64,000 nt of DNA from Acidiphilium sp. PA (GCF_026191915.1 NZ_JAIMBY010000012.1:51505-115504), one strand, 5' to 3'. Numbered from the stretch's first letter, positions 26,203 to 36,236 are shown. Translations and numbers: made by a program. The notes: generated from the sequence alone by a model not told the origin.

Positions 26203-27636
26203 ATGGCGAAGAAGCCAGCCGGCAGCGGCGATGCAGTAGCAAAAGCGATCGCGATGATGAAGGAGAACGGGGCCGACTACGTCGACCTGCGGTTCACCGA
26301 TCCGCGTGGCAAGTGGCAGCATACGTCCCAGCATATTTCAACGATGGACGAGGATGCATTCCGCGACGGCATCATGTTCGACGGGTCTTCGATCGCCGGT
26401 TGGAAGGCGATCAATGAATCCGACATGATCCTGATGCCGGATGCCGAGACCGCGGTGATGGACCCGTTCTCGGCCAAGCCAAGCATGATCCTGTTCTGCG
26501 ACATTATCGAACCCTCGACCGGTCTGGGCTATGCGCGCGACCCGCGCGGCACGGCCAAGCGCGTCGAGGCATACCTGAAGTCGACCGGCATCGGTGATAC
26601 CATCGTGGTCGGCGCCGAGGCTGAGTTTTTCGTGTTCGATTCAGTGAAATTCGGCACCGGCGGCAATTTCGGCATGTATCAGATCGACAGCATGGAAGGC
26701 CCCGGCTCGTCGCTGAAGGATTATCCCGAAGGCAACATGGGCCACCGGCCGAGCGTGAAGGGCGGATATTTCCCGGTTCCGCCGGTCGATTCCGAAAGCG
26801 ATCTGCGTGCGGAAATGCTGGCGACCATGGGCGAAATGGGCCTGCCGATCGAGAAACATCACCACGAGGTGGCACAGAGCCAGCACGAGCTGGGCACCCG
26901 GTTCGGCTCGCTGACCAAAATGGCCGACCAGATGCAGATCTATAAATACTGCGTCCACAACGTCGCCCATTCCTACGGCAAGACCGCGACCTTCATGCCC
27001 AAGCCGATCTATGGCGACAATGGATCGGGCATGCATACCCATCAGTCGATCTGGAAGAACGGCAAGCCGCTGTTCGCCGGCAACGGCTATGCCGACCTGT
27101 CGGAACTGTGCCTGTATTTCATCGGCGGCATCATCAAACACGCCAAGGCGATCAACGCGTTCACCAACCCCTCGACCAACAGCTACAAACGGCTGATCCC
27201 CGGGTTCGAGGCGCCGGTGCTGCTGGCGTATTCGGCACGCAACCGCTCGGCCTCATGCCGGATTCCCTACACCACCAATCCGAAGGCCAAACGCGTCGAA
27301 GTGCGGTTCCCGGATGCCTCGGCCAACCCGTATCTGGCCTATTCGGCCATCGCGATGGCCGGACTCGACGGCATCAAGAACAAGATTCACCCGGGCGACC
27401 CGATGGACAAGGACCTCTACGACCTGCCGCCGGAAGAGCTGAAAGGCATCCCCACCGTCTGCGGTTCGCTGCGTGAAGCCCTGGGCGCGCTCGCCGCCGA
27501 CCACGAGTTCCTGCTGGCCGGCGACGTGTTCAGCAAGGAACAGATCGAAAGCTATATCGAGCTGAAATGGTCGGAAGTGTACCGGTTCGAGCATACGCCG
27601 CATCCGGTTGAGTTTGAGATGTACTACTCGGCTTGA
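26203..27636 (+). CDS. glnA: Glutamine synthetase type I
   Basis: A 477-residue GSI subunit. [68 protein letters not shown] and the adenylylation Tyr in [10 protein letters not shown] are all present, which makes it the GlnE-regulated GSI-beta form. It assimilates ammonium into glutamine. I chose the ATG at 26203, 6 nt from GAGGA, over a GTG at 26191. It shares the sigma-54 promoter with glnB. Confidence 0.96.
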   Translation: MAKKPAGSGDAVAKAIAMMKENGADYVDLRFTDPRGKWQHTSQHISTMDEDAFRDGIMFDGSSIAGWKAINESDMILMPDAETAVMDPFSAKPSMILFCDIIEPSTGLGYARDPRGTAKRVEAYLKSTGIGDTIVVGAEAEFFVFDSVKFGTGGNFGMYQIDSMEGPGSSLKDYPEGNMGHRPSVKGGYFPVPPVDSESDLRAEMLATMGEMGLPIEKHHHEVAQSQHELGTRFGSLTKMADQMQIYKYCVHNVAHSYGKTATFMPKPIYGDNGSGMHTHQSIWKNGKPLFAGNGYADLSELCLYFIGGIIKHAKAINAFTNPSTNSYKRLIPGFEAPVLLAYSARNRSASCRIPYTTNPKAKRVEVRFPDASANPYLAYSAIAMAGLDGIKNKIHPGDPMDKDLYDLPPEELKGIPTVCGSLREALGALAADHEFLLAGDVFSKEQIESYIELKWSEVYRFEHTPHPVEFEMYYSA

Positions 27637-27656
27637 GGTTTAGGTCAGACAAGACG

Positions 27657-27771
27657 TCTTTTTTGTAAAAAAGAAACAAAAAACTTTTATTCGTTGGGTC
27701 GTCGTTGGTTTTATCTTCGGCGGCCTGATGGATAAAAGTTTTTTTTGCTTCTTTTTTTTCAAAAAAAGAAG
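27657..27771. repeat. Head-to-head pair of family 1 palindromes (R4 and R5)
   Basis: R4 (core 27657-27674) lies 20 nt past glnA; R5 (core 27748-27771) is inverted relative to it. Between them AAAAAACTTTTAT (27678-27690) pairs with ATAAAAGTTTTTT (27732-27744), so the whole locus is one large imperfect inverted repeat, as in paired REP (REPIN) elements. It may also end the glnBA transcript. Confidence 0.8.
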
Positions 27772-27814
27772 GCCTTGCTTTCTAACATTTGCGCTCAGTG
27801 CTCAACGATGCGGC

Positions 27815-27834
27815 TTGTCAAATTTTGTCAAATT
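27815..27834. promoter_or_regulatory. Tandem 10-bp repeat, candidate ParD operator
   Basis: TTGTCAAATT occurs twice, head to tail and without a gap, 15 nt before the parD start. Ribbon-helix-helix antitoxins bind such sites one helical turn apart to repress their own operon. Confidence 0.55.
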
Positions 27835-27848
27835 GATATCGTGTGCTG

Positions 27849-28106
27849 ATGACCACGATGAACATATCCCTGCCCGACGATTTGAAGCGCTTCGTCGATG
27901 AGCGGCAGGATCACGGCTATGGCACATCGAGCGAATATATCCGCGAATTGATCAGGCGAGACCGTGATCGGTTGGCGTTGAGGGCTTTGATCGTCGAGGG
28001 ACTGGAGTCGGGCAGTGCAGGCCTAGCCGATGCGCGTTTCATTCAATCCCTGCGGGGTTATGCCGAATCCGCGAGCGAACCAGCCGGACCGAAGTCCGGA
28101 AATTGA
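27849..28106 (+). CDS. parD: ParD-family antitoxin
   Basis: An 85-residue protein with the ParD/CopG ribbon-helix-helix: MNISLPDDLKRFVDERQDHG, then YGTSSEYIRELIRRDRDR. The C-terminal half should wrap the toxin. I start at the ATG at 27849; GTG at 27843 and ATG at 27858 are alternatives. It overlaps the toxin gene by 4 nt. Confidence 0.85.
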   Translation: MTTMNISLPDDLKRFVDERQDHGYGTSSEYIRELIRRDRDRLALRALIVEGLESGSAGLADARFIQSLRGYAESASEPAGPKSGN

Positions 28107-28921
28107 CGGAAGTCAGGCGATCTCGGCGCGCGGACGCGGATATTCGGAAAGCACTCGACTACCTTTTGGCCGAAGCGCCTGAACAGGTCTCCGCCATGAT
28201 CGATGCGATCGAGACCGCAATCGGCCGAATGGCCGCCCACCCTGGTATCGGGTCGCCGCGCTACGCCGCCCTGCTGGAGATACCGGGGCTACGGCACTGG
28301 ACGCTGCCAAAATTTCCCTATGGATTGTTCTATCTGGAATATGAAGATCGCGTGGAGATCCTGCGGTTTCTGCACATGAAGCGCGATATCGCGGACAGCC
28401 TTGCTCACGATCCGATTGGTTTGAAGCCGTTCGAGATCACTGCCGAAGCCTCGATCGGTCCGGTCCTACGCCGCGCGACCGCAGCCGATGCCGACGCGAT
28501 TGCCGCGGTGACCGACGCGCCCTATGCGAAATGGGTGCCGATCATCGGGCGCAAGCCGGTGCCGATGATGGTGGATTATGCCGTCGCGGTGCGCGATCAC
28601 CTGATCGACGTGCTTGAATCGGATGGCACGATCATCGCGCTGATCGAACTGGTGCCGGAGCCTCGCTGTCTTGTTATCGAGAATATCGCGGTGCTGCCGG
28701 CACATGCCGGTCGTGGCCACGGCAGGCGGTTGATGGCGCATGCGGATCGTGTGGCCGCGGACCATCGGCTCGGCCGGGTGCGGCTTTATACCAACCGGAA
28801 AATGACCCGTAACATTTCGCTGTACCAACAACTTGGCTTTGCGATCGATCATGAGGAGGTCAAGGACGATGGCCGCACGATCGTTCATATGAGCCGATCG
28901 GTCGCCGCGATCGACCGATAA
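28103..28921 (+). CDS. ParE-type toxin fused to a GNAT N-acetyltransferase
   Basis: A 272-residue protein with a TTG start overlapping parD. Residues 1-101 are a ParE/RelE toxin (RRADADIRKALDYLLAEAPE, HPGIGSPRYA, HWTLPKFPYGLFYLEY, VEILRFLHMKRDI), ending where free ParE normally stops. After a 15-residue linker, residues ~119-268 are a GNAT fold: VLRRATAADADAIAAV, then IENIAVLPAHAGRGHGRRL (acetyl-CoA loop) and LYTNRKMTRNISLYQQLGF. The single frame is continuous. ParE toxins inhibit gyrase; the GNAT half could modify the toxin or a target, or be an accidental fusion. The GNAT substrate is unknown. Confidence 0.82.
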   Translation: MTEVRRSRRADADIRKALDYLLAEAPEQVSAMIDAIETAIGRMAAHPGIGSPRYAALLEIPGLRHWTLPKFPYGLFYLEYEDRVEILRFLHMKRDIADSLAHDPIGLKPFEITAEASIGPVLRRATAADADAIAAVTDAPYAKWVPIIGRKPVPMMVDYAVAVRDHLIDVLESDGTIIALIELVPEPRCLVIENIAVLPAHAGRGHGRRLMAHADRVAADHRLGRVRLYTNRKMTRNISLYQQLGFAIDHEEVKDDGRTIVHMSRSVAAIDR

Positions 28922-29466
28922 TGCCGCGCGTCTATGTCCTGGGTGCTTCGGGGTCCGGCATGACGACGCAGGGAGACGCGCTGGCGGCGGCGCTTGGCGT
29001 GCCTCATGCGGATTCGGATGATTTTTTATGGTTGCCGACCAATCCGCCGTTCACCACCAAGCGCGATACCGTTGACCGGCGGGCTTTGCTGCGGGCGCCG
29101 CTGCCGGTTTCGGGGTCATGGGTTTTTTCGGGATCGGCCCTGTCATGGGACGATGAAATTGCCCCGTTCTACGATCTGATCGTGTTTCTGCGGCTTGATC
29201 CGGTCGAGCGCATGGCGCGGTTGCGCCGGCGTGAGGTGGCCCGGTATGGTGACCGCATCGCGGCGGGCGGCGACATGGCGGCAATTCACACCGCGTTCAT
29301 GGAATGGGCGGCATCGTATGACGACGGTGGCCTCGGGCACCGCAGCCTGCTCAGCCACGAAACATGGCTGGCAACGCAGACCACCCCCATCCTGAGGCTG
29401 ACCACCACTGATTCAGTGCCAAGTATGATCAGAACAGTAAAAACACTACTCTATACTGACGAATAA
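28921..29466 (+). CDS. P-loop kinase-like protein with an altered Walker A
   Basis: A 181-residue P-loop protein. The loop reads GASGSGMTT: the invariant Lys is Met. Relatives often have Thr there (GASGSGTTT), so the family tolerates loss of the Lys. DSDDFLWLPTNPPFTTKR, GSWVFSGSALSWDD and RLRRREVARYGDRI fit small nucleotide- or metabolite-kinase-like AAA proteins. The start overlaps the fusion gene stop by 1 nt, which places it in the same operon. Substrate unknown. Confidence 0.75.
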   Translation: MPRVYVLGASGSGMTTQGDALAAALGVPHADSDDFLWLPTNPPFTTKRDTVDRRALLRAPLPVSGSWVFSGSALSWDDEIAPFYDLIVFLRLDPVERMARLRRREVARYGDRIAAGGDMAAIHTAFMEWAASYDDGGLGHRSLLSHETWLATQTTPILRLTTTDSVPSMIRTVKTLLYTDE

Positions 29467-29476
29467 AAGTTTTTTG

Positions 29477-29498
29477 CTACTTTTTTACAAAAAAGTAG
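29477..29498. repeat. AT-rich palindrome, family 1, copy R6 (compensated variant)
   Basis: CTACTTTTTT-AC-AAAAAAGTAG preceded by AAAAGTTTTTTG. Like R3 it has CTAC/GTAG arms. It lies 16 nt past the stop of the minus-strand yggS gene and 10 nt past the stop of the plus-strand gene. Confidence 0.8.
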
Positions 29499-29514
29499 GC
29501 CTTGCTTCCCCGCC

Positions 29515-30180
29515 TTACCGCCCGCCAAACAAGGCGGACCCGATCCGCACCTGCGTCGCCCCGCAGGCGATCGCGATTTCGAAATCATCCGACATGCCGA
29601 TCGAGCGAACCGGCAGGCCGTGGTGATCGGCCATCGCCACGAGATCACGGAAATAGGGTGCCGGGTCCTGCCCGACCGGCGGGATGGCCATGAGCCCGCG
29701 CAGCGCGGTGCCGAAGCGGGCGCGCATCGCGCGGATGAACGCATCGGCCTCCGCGCGCGCGACGCCGGCTTTTTGTGGTTCATCGCCGATGTTGACCTGC
29801 ACCAGCAGGTTCGGCATCGACCCCTCACGCTCGGCGGCGGCGGCGAGCGCGTCGGCGAGTTTGGGGCGGTCGAGCGTTTCGATCTGGTCGAACAGCAGAA
29901 CTGCGTCGCGTGCCTTGTTGGTTTGCAGCGGGCCGATCAGGTGCAGGTCGATATCCGGGTGGGTCACCCGCAGCGGCGGGAATTTCAGCGCGGCTTCCTG
30001 GACGCGGTTTTCGCCGAACACCAACTGGCCAGCGGCCAGCGCCGCCTCGATCGCGGCGGCGGGTTTGGTTTTCGAAACGGCGATCAGCGTGACCGCGCGC
30101 CCGGCGGCGGCCTGGGTGAGGCGGCGGTTGAGGGCAGCGATGGTTGCGGCGATAGGGGGAATCGGATGATCATCGGTCAT
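29515..30180 (-). CDS. yggS: YggS/PLPBP family pyridoxal-phosphate homeostasis protein
   Basis: A 221-residue PLP carrier. The PLP lysine is in LIAVSKTKP; FGENRVQEA, HLIGPLQTNK, LVQVNIGDEPQKAG, GLMAIPP and SIGMSDDFEIAIACG, then RIGSALFG are all family blocks. It buffers free PLP in the cytoplasm. Its ATG shares two nucleotides with the divergent ATG of the ThiE-like gene. Confidence 0.93.
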   Translation of the reverse strand: MTDDHPIPPIAATIAALNRRLTQAAAGRAVTLIAVSKTKPAAAIEAALAAGQLVFGENRVQEAALKFPPLRVTHPDIDLHLIGPLQTNKARDAVLLFDQIETLDRPKLADALAAAAEREGSMPNLLVQVNIGDEPQKAGVARAEADAFIRAMRARFGTALRGLMAIPPVGQDPAPYFRDLVAMADHHGLPVRSIGMSDDFEIAIACGATQVRIGSALFGGR

Positions 30181-30763
30181 GGATCAACACCTGATCAGCC
30201 TGGCCCGCGCGGTCAAGCGCCGGCGGCGGGCGCGGCATCCGACTTTATGGCTGTTTACCGATGAACGTCGCCAGCCTGATCTGCTGGCGACGATCGCGGC
30301 GCTGCCGCGCGGGATCAGCGGCGTGGTGTTCCGTCATGACGGTGCGCCCGGCCGGCCGGCGCTGGCCCGACAGGTGGCGGCGCTGTGCCGGAGCCGGCGG
30401 ATCACGCTGGTGATTGCCGGCGATTGGCGGCTGGCGGCCGCGTTGGGGGCGGGGGTGCATCTGCGCGGTGGCGTGCCACCGCAGTCGCGTTATCGCGGCA
30501 CGGTAAACACCGCTTCGGCGCATGATCGTGGGCAGATGATCGCGGCGCGGCGGGCGGATGCATCGCTCCTGTTCCTGTCCCCAGCCTGTGCAACCCGGAG
30601 CCATCAGGGCGCCAGCGCTCTCGGCCCGGTGCGCTGGGCCGCGCTGGCCCATCGCTGCCGCGTACCGGTCCTGGCACTGGGCGGCATCACCGGCGCGGTC
30701 GGGCGGCACTTCCGGGCTGGTTGCGCCGGATTCGGCGCCATCGATGCTCTGTCATCCTGTTGA
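30179..30763 (+). CDS. Thiamine-phosphate synthase-like (ThiE/TenI) protein
   Basis: A 194-residue TIM-barrel protein. GAGVHLRGGVPP corresponds to the H-L-x-x-x-D region, SPACATRSHQG to the S-P-v-f-x-T-x-S-K loop, and PVLALGGITGA to the conserved L-G-G-I-T phosphate-binding turn. The key Asp/Lys of true ThiE are not clear, so TenI-like is safer. It starts back to back with yggS, leaving no room for separate promoters between the start codons. Confidence 0.75.
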   Translation: MDQHLISLARAVKRRRRARHPTLWLFTDERRQPDLLATIAALPRGISGVVFRHDGAPGRPALARQVAALCRSRRITLVIAGDWRLAAALGAGVHLRGGVPPQSRYRGTVNTASAHDRGQMIAARRADASLLFLSPACATRSHQGASALGPVRWAALAHRCRVPVLALGGITGAVGRHFRAGCAGFGAIDALSSC

Positions 30764-30970
30764 CATATACTGTGGCCCCGAAACAACAGGCCATCGAAAT
30801 AGCCGGAAACACCGGCTCAGCATGTTGCTTCCGTCTCGGTAAATGCGTTTTATCTGTGGGTCAGCCGTTCGCGCCGGTGTTGGGGCGCGCCAGCCAAGAG
30901 GTCGATGCCAAGCACCGGCCCGATCGAAAACAGGGTTAAACGCCGCTAGGTCGGCAACATGGAGGTTTAT

Positions 30971-32308
30971 ATGCGCAAATTCCTACTGGCCTCGGTGGCC
31001 ACGTTGGGCATGGTAGCCGGAGCAACCGGTGCCGCGCACGCACAGGCGGCCACGCCGCCGAAGCCGGGCACGCTGGTCGTTCATTTGAACGGTTTGTTCA
31101 CCTATCAGCTCGATGCCGTTGGCTCCTCGGTCAACAGCTATGGCGGTTACAAGCTCAACCCGATCGCAAACGAAGGGTTCCTGCGCCTGTACCCCGGTTT
31201 TGACGCGATGACGACAAACGGGTTCGAATACGGCGTTGCATCGGAAATCCGCGATGCCTACACCAATCCTGGTCAGGGCGAACAGGAAAACGCTGTCGCA
31301 AACGGTGCCGCGAACGGAACGGAATCGCTCGTGATCCGCCGTGCGTACGCCTATTTGGGCACCAAAGAAGCCGGCATCGTGCGGATCGGCCAGGGCGATG
31401 GTCCGTGGACGCTGATGCAGGACGGCGTGTTCGAAAACTTCGGTGACGGCAATCAGTGGAACTCGGACGGCGGCATCGGCTCGATCGTGCCGAGCGCTGC
31501 GCACCCGACCTGGCTGTTCTCTGACACCGGCGCGCTCTATACCAGCCTCAAGATCGTCTACCTCACCCCGACCTTTGCCGGCTTCAATGCAGGAATCGGC
31601 TTCGAGCCGAATTCGAACGGCATCAAGGAAGGCCTCGCGGCCTGCACCGTGGCGCAGAGCACCTGCGCGGCCCTCGCCAGCGCGCCTGGCGGCGCGGGCA
31701 ATGCCCGCCGCAAGAACACGCTCGATGCGATGGTGCAGTATACCGGTGCATTCAGCGGCGTCGGCGTGAAGGTCTCGGCCGGCTACATCAAGGCCTCGCC
31801 GATCGGCAACAGCTCGGGCGCCTCGCTTGAGACGATCGTCTCGCCGGAAACCGGCGCGATCACGCATGAAACCGGCTACAAGGGTCTGGGCATTGCCACG
31901 GTCGGCGGCCAGGTTTCCTACGCAGGCTTCATGCTCGGTGCGAACATGAAGGACGGCCAGGTCAACAATGGCTACACCTTCCTGCTTCCCGGCCAGCGCA
32001 ACGCCTTCGATTGGCTGGTCAGCGCCGAATACACTGCCGGCCCGGTCACCCTCGGCGGCTACTACTTCAACAACCAGAGCGCCGGTGCGCATCTGCCGGG
32101 CAATGGCGTCGGCCGGACCGAGCAGGACAATGGTGTTGCGATCGGCGCCAATTACGCCGTCAGCCCGAACCTCGGCCTGTTCGTCACCTATCTGTATGGC
32201 CAGCGCAAGCAGTACGGCTTCGATTTTGCCAACAGCAAAACCGACACCACGGTGGGCAACCGCATGCACAGCCAGGCGATCGGCGCGGGTGCCGCGCTCA
32301 AGTGGTAA
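30971..32308 (+). CDS. Outer-membrane porin
   Basis: A 445-residue beta-barrel protein. Signal peptide MRKFLLASVATLGMVAGATG, AAHA; then alternating aromatic/Gly strands (VVHLNGLFTYQLDAVG, VIRRAYAYLGTKEAGIVRIG) typical of Gram-negative general porins (porin_4-like), ending in an aromatic residue (AALKW) as barrels do. AGG-rich site GGAGG 6 nt before the ATG at 30971. A strong terminator follows, so it is monocistronic. Codon use is very clean, suggesting high expression. Confidence 0.9.
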   Translation: MRKFLLASVATLGMVAGATGAAHAQAATPPKPGTLVVHLNGLFTYQLDAVGSSVNSYGGYKLNPIANEGFLRLYPGFDAMTTNGFEYGVASEIRDAYTNPGQGEQENAVANGAANGTESLVIRRAYAYLGTKEAGIVRIGQGDGPWTLMQDGVFENFGDGNQWNSDGGIGSIVPSAAHPTWLFSDTGALYTSLKIVYLTPTFAGFNAGIGFEPNSNGIKEGLAACTVAQSTCAALASAPGGAGNARRKNTLDAMVQYTGAFSGVGVKVSAGYIKASPIGNSSGASLETIVSPETGAITHETGYKGLGIATVGGQVSYAGFMLGANMKDGQVNNGYTFLLPGQRNAFDWLVSAEYTAGPVTLGGYYFNNQSAGAHLPGNGVGRTEQDNGVAIGANYAVSPNLGLFVTYLYGQRKQYGFDFANSKTDTTVGNRMHSQAIGAGAALKW

Positions 32309-32341
32309 TCTGACGATCGGCTGAAACGCCGGGACCATAAA

Positions 32342-32375
32342 GGGGGCGACGGTACGAGCCGTCGCCCCCTTTTTT
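32342..32375 (+). terminator. Intrinsic terminator of the porin gene
   Basis: GGGGGCGACGG-TACGAG-CCGTCGCCCCC followed by six T residues; an 11-bp perfect stem. Confidence 0.95.
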
Positions 32376-32526
32376 CATGCCGGCCAGCCCCGGGGCGCGG
32401 CGGCACGGGTTATTTCCAAAAAAACACATGCTGCCTGCCCGTGCCGCGCTTGCCCTTGGCGTGAACCGGCAGCAAGGCTAAACACCCCACAGTGTCGCGC
32501 AGACTTCCTGCTGCGACTGAGCGGAG

Positions 32527-33099
32527 ATGAACGTGCGGCTTCACAGCAAACTGGTCACAAAGCGTTTCAACCAAGGCCCGGCGCTGGCATGTCTGGCGGT
32601 CGCGGCCCTCGGTCTTGCGTCATGCAGCAGCAGCAAACCATTGACGGCGGCACAGATCAACAATCCGCAGACGCAATACACCCCGCCCGCGATGAACCAT
32701 CCCGGCGGCGGGCTCGGCAATCTGCTCACGCTCGGTGGCGGTGGTCACGCCGCGCCGGGTGGCTCAGCAACCGGTGTCGCGGTGAACGCCTATCTGTGGC
32801 GCGCCTCGCTCGATACGTTGAGCTTCATGCCCCTCGCCTCGGCCGATCCGTTCGCCGGCGTCATCATCACCGATTGGTATTCCCCGCCCGCCACCCCCAA
32901 CGAACGCTTCAAGGCGACCGCCTACGTGCTGGGCAGCATGCTCTCGGCCAACGACGTGAAAGTGTCGATTTTCCGCCAGGTCCGCCAGGGCGGCGGCTGG
33001 GTCGATCAACCGGTCGATCCCGCAACCGCCAACGGCATCGAGGATCGCATCCTGGCGCGCGCCGCGCAACTCAAGGCGGCCGGGCAGTTGAACGGCTGA
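32527..33099 (+). CDS. DUF3576 family lipoprotein
   Basis: A 190-residue envelope protein. The signal [20 protein letters not shown] has lipobox LASC. The mature part contains [20 protein letters not shown], then [13 protein letters not shown] and [11 protein letters not shown], which define DUF3576. It lies directly upstream of leuS, its usual neighbour in alphaproteobacteria, with 4 nt between. Function unknown; an envelope role is likely. Confidence 0.85.
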   Translation: MNVRLHSKLVTKRFNQGPALACLAVAALGLASCSSSKPLTAAQINNPQTQYTPPAMNHPGGGLGNLLTLGGGGHAAPGGSATGVAVNAYLWRASLDTLSFMPLASADPFAGVIITDWYSPPATPNERFKATAYVLGSMLSANDVKVSIFRQVRQGGGWVDQPVDPATANGIEDRILARAAQLKAAGQLNG

Positions 33100-33103
33100 T
33101 CGG

Positions 33104-35716
33104 ATGGACCAGAACAAGCCCGATCTCGCGCCCGATCAAGGCTCCGACCACGCCTACGACTTCCGGGCGGCCGAGCCGCGCTGGCAGGCGGCATGGGCTG
33201 CGGCCGGATGTTTCATCACGACCGACCAGCCGGGCGGCACGCGGCCGAAATGCTACGTTCTGGAAATGTTTCCCTATCCGTCGGGCAAGATCCACATCGG
33301 TCATGTGCGGAACTACGCGATCGGCGATGTCATCGCGCGCACCCGCCGCGCCCAGGGGTTCGATGTGCTGCACCCGATGGGGTGGGACGCCTTCGGCCTG
33401 CCGGCGGAAAACGCGGCGCGTGAGCGCGGCGTCGATCCCGCGCAATGGACGCATCAGAACATCGCGGCGATGCGCGACGACCTCAAACTGGTCGGCCTGT
33501 CGATCGACTGGTCCCGCGAATTCGCCACCTGCGATCCCGCATATTACGGCCAGCAGCAAAAGATCTTTCTGGATTTCTGGCGCGCGGGCCTCGCCTACCG
33601 GCGGGAATCGGCGGTCAACTGGGACCCGGTCGATCTCACCGTGCTGGCGAATGAACAGGTGATCGACGGGCGCGGCTGGAAATCCGGCGCACTGGTCGAA
33701 AAGCGCAAGCTGCGCCAATGGTTTTTCAAGATCACCGAATTCGCGGAAGATCTCCTCGCCGGGCTCGACACGCTCGACCGCTGGCCGGAACGGGTGCGTA
33801 CCATGCAGCGCAACTGGATCGGCCGGAGCGAAGGGGCGAATGTGTCCTTCGCCCTCGCCAACCCGCTCGACGGCATCGATCACGTCAAGGTCTACACGAC
33901 GCGGCCGGATACGCTGTTCGGCATGAGCTTCCTCGCGATTGCGCCGGATCATTCGCTGGCAACCGCGGTTGCCGCCCAAAACGCCGAGGCCGCTGCCTTC
34001 ATCGCCGAGTGCCAGAGCAACGGCACCTCCGAAGCCGCGATCGAAGCCGCGGAAAAGCGCGGGTTCGATACCGGCCTGCGTGTGAAACACCCGTTCACCG
34101 CCGCGACCTATCCGGTGTGGATCGCCAATTTCGTCCTGATGGAATACGGCACTGGCGCGATTTTCGGCTGCCCGGCGCATGACCAGCGCGACCTCGATTT
34201 CGCCCGCAAATACGGGCTCGACGTGACCGTGGTCGTCGCGGCCAAAGGCGAAGCGGCACCCACAGTCGGCACGACCGCCCTGACCGGCGATGGCGTGATC
34301 GTCGCCTCGGATTTCCTCGATGGGCTCGATGTCGCTGCCGCCAAAACCCGCGTGATCGCCGAGCTGGAACAGCGCGGCATCGGCCAGGGCGTGGTCAACT
34401 GGCGCCTGCGCGACTGGGGCGTCTCGCGCCAGCGCGCCTGGGGCTGCCCGATCCCGGTGATCCATTGCGAAATCTGCGGCACGGTACCGGTGCCGGCCAA
34501 GGACCTGCCGGTGCGCCTGCCCGACGACCTGCCGTTCGACCGGCCGGGCAACGCGCTCGATCACCACCCGACCTGGAAGCACGTCGCCTGCCCGCAATGC
34601 GGCGCCGCTGCCCTGCGCGAGACCGATACGTTCGACACTTTCGTCGACAGCTCGTGGTATTTCGCCCGGTTCTGCGCCCCCCATGCCGAAACCCCGACCG
34701 ATGTGGCGGCGACGAAACATTGGATGCCGGTCGATCAATATATCGGCGGCATCGAACACGCGATCCTGCACCTGCTCTATGCGCGGTTCTTCACCCGGGC
34801 GATGCACCGGCTCGGCCATGTCGGGGTCGATGAACCCTTCGCCGGACTGTTCACCCAGGGCATGGTCACCCACGAGAGCTATAAATCCGAAGACGGGCGC
34901 TGGCTCTATCCCGATGAGGTGATCAAGCACAGCGATGGCACGGCGACCAGCAACGGCAGGCCCGTGATCGTCGGCCCGATCGAGAAAATGTCGAAATCCA
35001 AGCGCAACACGGTCGATCCCGGCGTGGTGATCGAGCGGTTCGGCGCGGATGCGGCCCGCTGGTTCACCCTGTCGGACAATCCGCCGGAACGCGATGTCGA
35101 ATGGACCGAGGCCGGCGCCCAGGGCGCGTTCCGCTTCGTGCAGCGCGTCTATCGCCTCGCGCGCGGCCTGACGCAGGACGCACCCGATGCCACGCCGCTC
35201 GATCAGGCAGAGGGTCCCGCCCGCGCGCTGCGCCAGGCCACCCACCGGGCGATCGCCGGCGTCACCGAGGCGATTGATGCCTTCGCCTTCAACGTCGCGA
35301 TTGCGCGGCTGTATGAATTGAGCAACGCGATCACCGATGCCGAGGCCAGGACCGCACCCGGCATGGCGGCGGCACAGCGCGAAGCCGTAACGGCGCTGAT
35401 CCGCCTCGCGGCGCCAATCATTCCCCACGTCGCCGAGGAAGCCCACGCGCTGATCGAACCGGGCGCACCGCTGGTGGCGGACCTGCCCTGGCTCACCGCC
35501 GAGCCCGACCTGCTGCGGCGCGACCGGGTGACGCTCGCGGTCCAGATCATGGGTAAGCTGCGCGGCACCATCGAACTCGCGCCGGGAGCGGATGCCGCAA
35601 CCGCGATCGCCGCCGCGATGGCCGAGCCGAAAATCGCGCAGGCGCTCGCGGGCGTCACCATCGTCAAGCGCATCCACGTGCCGGACCGGATTTTGAATTT
35701 CGTGATCCGTGCGTAG
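33104..35716 (+). CDS. leuS: Leucyl-tRNA synthetase
   Basis: An 870-residue class I synthetase. HIGH motif in [19 protein letters not shown]1 editing domain with [13 protein letters not shown], the [17 protein letters not shown] block, and KMSKS ([13 protein letters not shown]). It charges tRNA-Leu. It is followed by lptE with an 8-nt overlap. Confidence 0.97.
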   Translation: MDQNKPDLAPDQGSDHAYDFRAAEPRWQAAWAAAGCFITTDQPGGTRPKCYVLEMFPYPSGKIHIGHVRNYAIGDVIARTRRAQGFDVLHPMGWDAFGLPAENAARERGVDPAQWTHQNIAAMRDDLKLVGLSIDWSREFATCDPAYYGQQQKIFLDFWRAGLAYRRESAVNWDPVDLTVLANEQVIDGRGWKSGALVEKRKLRQWFFKITEFAEDLLAGLDTLDRWPERVRTMQRNWIGRSEGANVSFALANPLDGIDHVKVYTTRPDTLFGMSFLAIAPDHSLATAVAAQNAEAAAFIAECQSNGTSEAAIEAAEKRGFDTGLRVKHPFTAATYPVWIANFVLMEYGTGAIFGCPAHDQRDLDFARKYGLDVTVVVAAKGEAAPTVGTTALTGDGVIVASDFLDGLDVAAAKTRVIAELEQRGIGQGVVNWRLRDWGVSRQRAWGCPIPVIHCEICGTVPVPAKDLPVRLPDDLPFDRPGNALDHHPTWKHVACPQCGAAALRETDTFDTFVDSSWYFARFCAPHAETPTDVAATKHWMPVDQYIGGIEHAILHLLYARFFTRAMHRLGHVGVDEPFAGLFTQGMVTHESYKSEDGRWLYPDEVIKHSDGTATSNGRPVIVGPIEKMSKSKRNTVDPGVVIERFGADAARWFTLSDNPPERDVEWTEAGAQGAFRFVQRVYRLARGLTQDAPDATPLDQAEGPARALRQATHRAIAGVTEAIDAFAFNVAIARLYELSNAITDAEARTAPGMAAAQREAVTALIRLAAPIIPHVAEEAHALIEPGAPLVADLPWLTAEPDLLRRDRVTLAVQIMGKLRGTIELAPGADAATAIAAAMAEPKIAQALAGVTIVKRIHVPDRILNFVIRA

Positions 35717-36224
35717 GTACCTCGCCCTCTCCTGCGCGCTGGCCCTGTCGGCCTGCGGTTTTCATCCGCTGTACGGCCCCGAGGCCGGACAGCCCGCGCG
35801 CATCGCTTCACGCATGGATGAAATCGACATCGCACCGCTGGCCGATCGTCAGGGTCAGGTGATGCACCAGGCGCTGGAAGCGGCGTTGCAGCGCGATGGC
35901 GCGCCCAGCTTCTACCGCTATCATCTGACCGTGCAGTACGGCATTTCAGTGCAGATCATCGGCGTGCAGCAGGACACCTCGAACACGCGCAACCGCTTCC
36001 TCGCCACCGCGCACTGGGAACTCACGCCCGAAGGCAATCTGACCACGAAACTCGCCGAAGGCAATGCCCAGGCGATGGACGCGGAGAACATCATCGACAA
36101 CCAGTATTTCGCCAACACGCTCGATGGCGGCGTCATGCGCCACCAGCTGGCGCGCGAACTGGCCAATCAGATCGCGATGCAGTTGGCACTCTATTTCCGC
36201 GCTCACCCCGATCATGGGGCGTAG
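35709..36224 (+). CDS. lptE: LPS-assembly lipoprotein LptE
   Basis: A 171-residue lipoprotein starting at GTG 35709 inside the leuS end. [20 protein letters not shown] contains lipobox LSAC followed by G-F-x-P-L-Y-G, the LptE hallmark. LptE plugs the LptD barrel for LPS delivery to the outer membrane. The leuS-lptE-holA order is standard, but here a repeat separates lptE from holA. Confidence 0.88.
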   Translation: MRRYLALSCALALSACGFHPLYGPEAGQPARIASRMDEIDIAPLADRQGQVMHQALEAALQRDGAPSFYRYHLTVQYGISVQIIGVQQDTSNTRNRFLATAHWELTPEGNLTTKLAEGNAQAMDAENIIDNQYFANTLDGGVMRHQLARELANQIAMQLALYFRAHPDHGA

Positions 36225-36236
36225 TGCCGGGCCGTT

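Noticed and set aside
27843..27848. GTG at 27843 as parD start.
   Set aside because: It adds only two residues ahead of ATG, and no ribosome site favours it; left as an alternative.
33071..35677. A very long open frame on the minus strand opposite leuS.
   Set aside because: It mirrors leuS codon structure in GC-rich DNA, has no domain, and leuS is certain.
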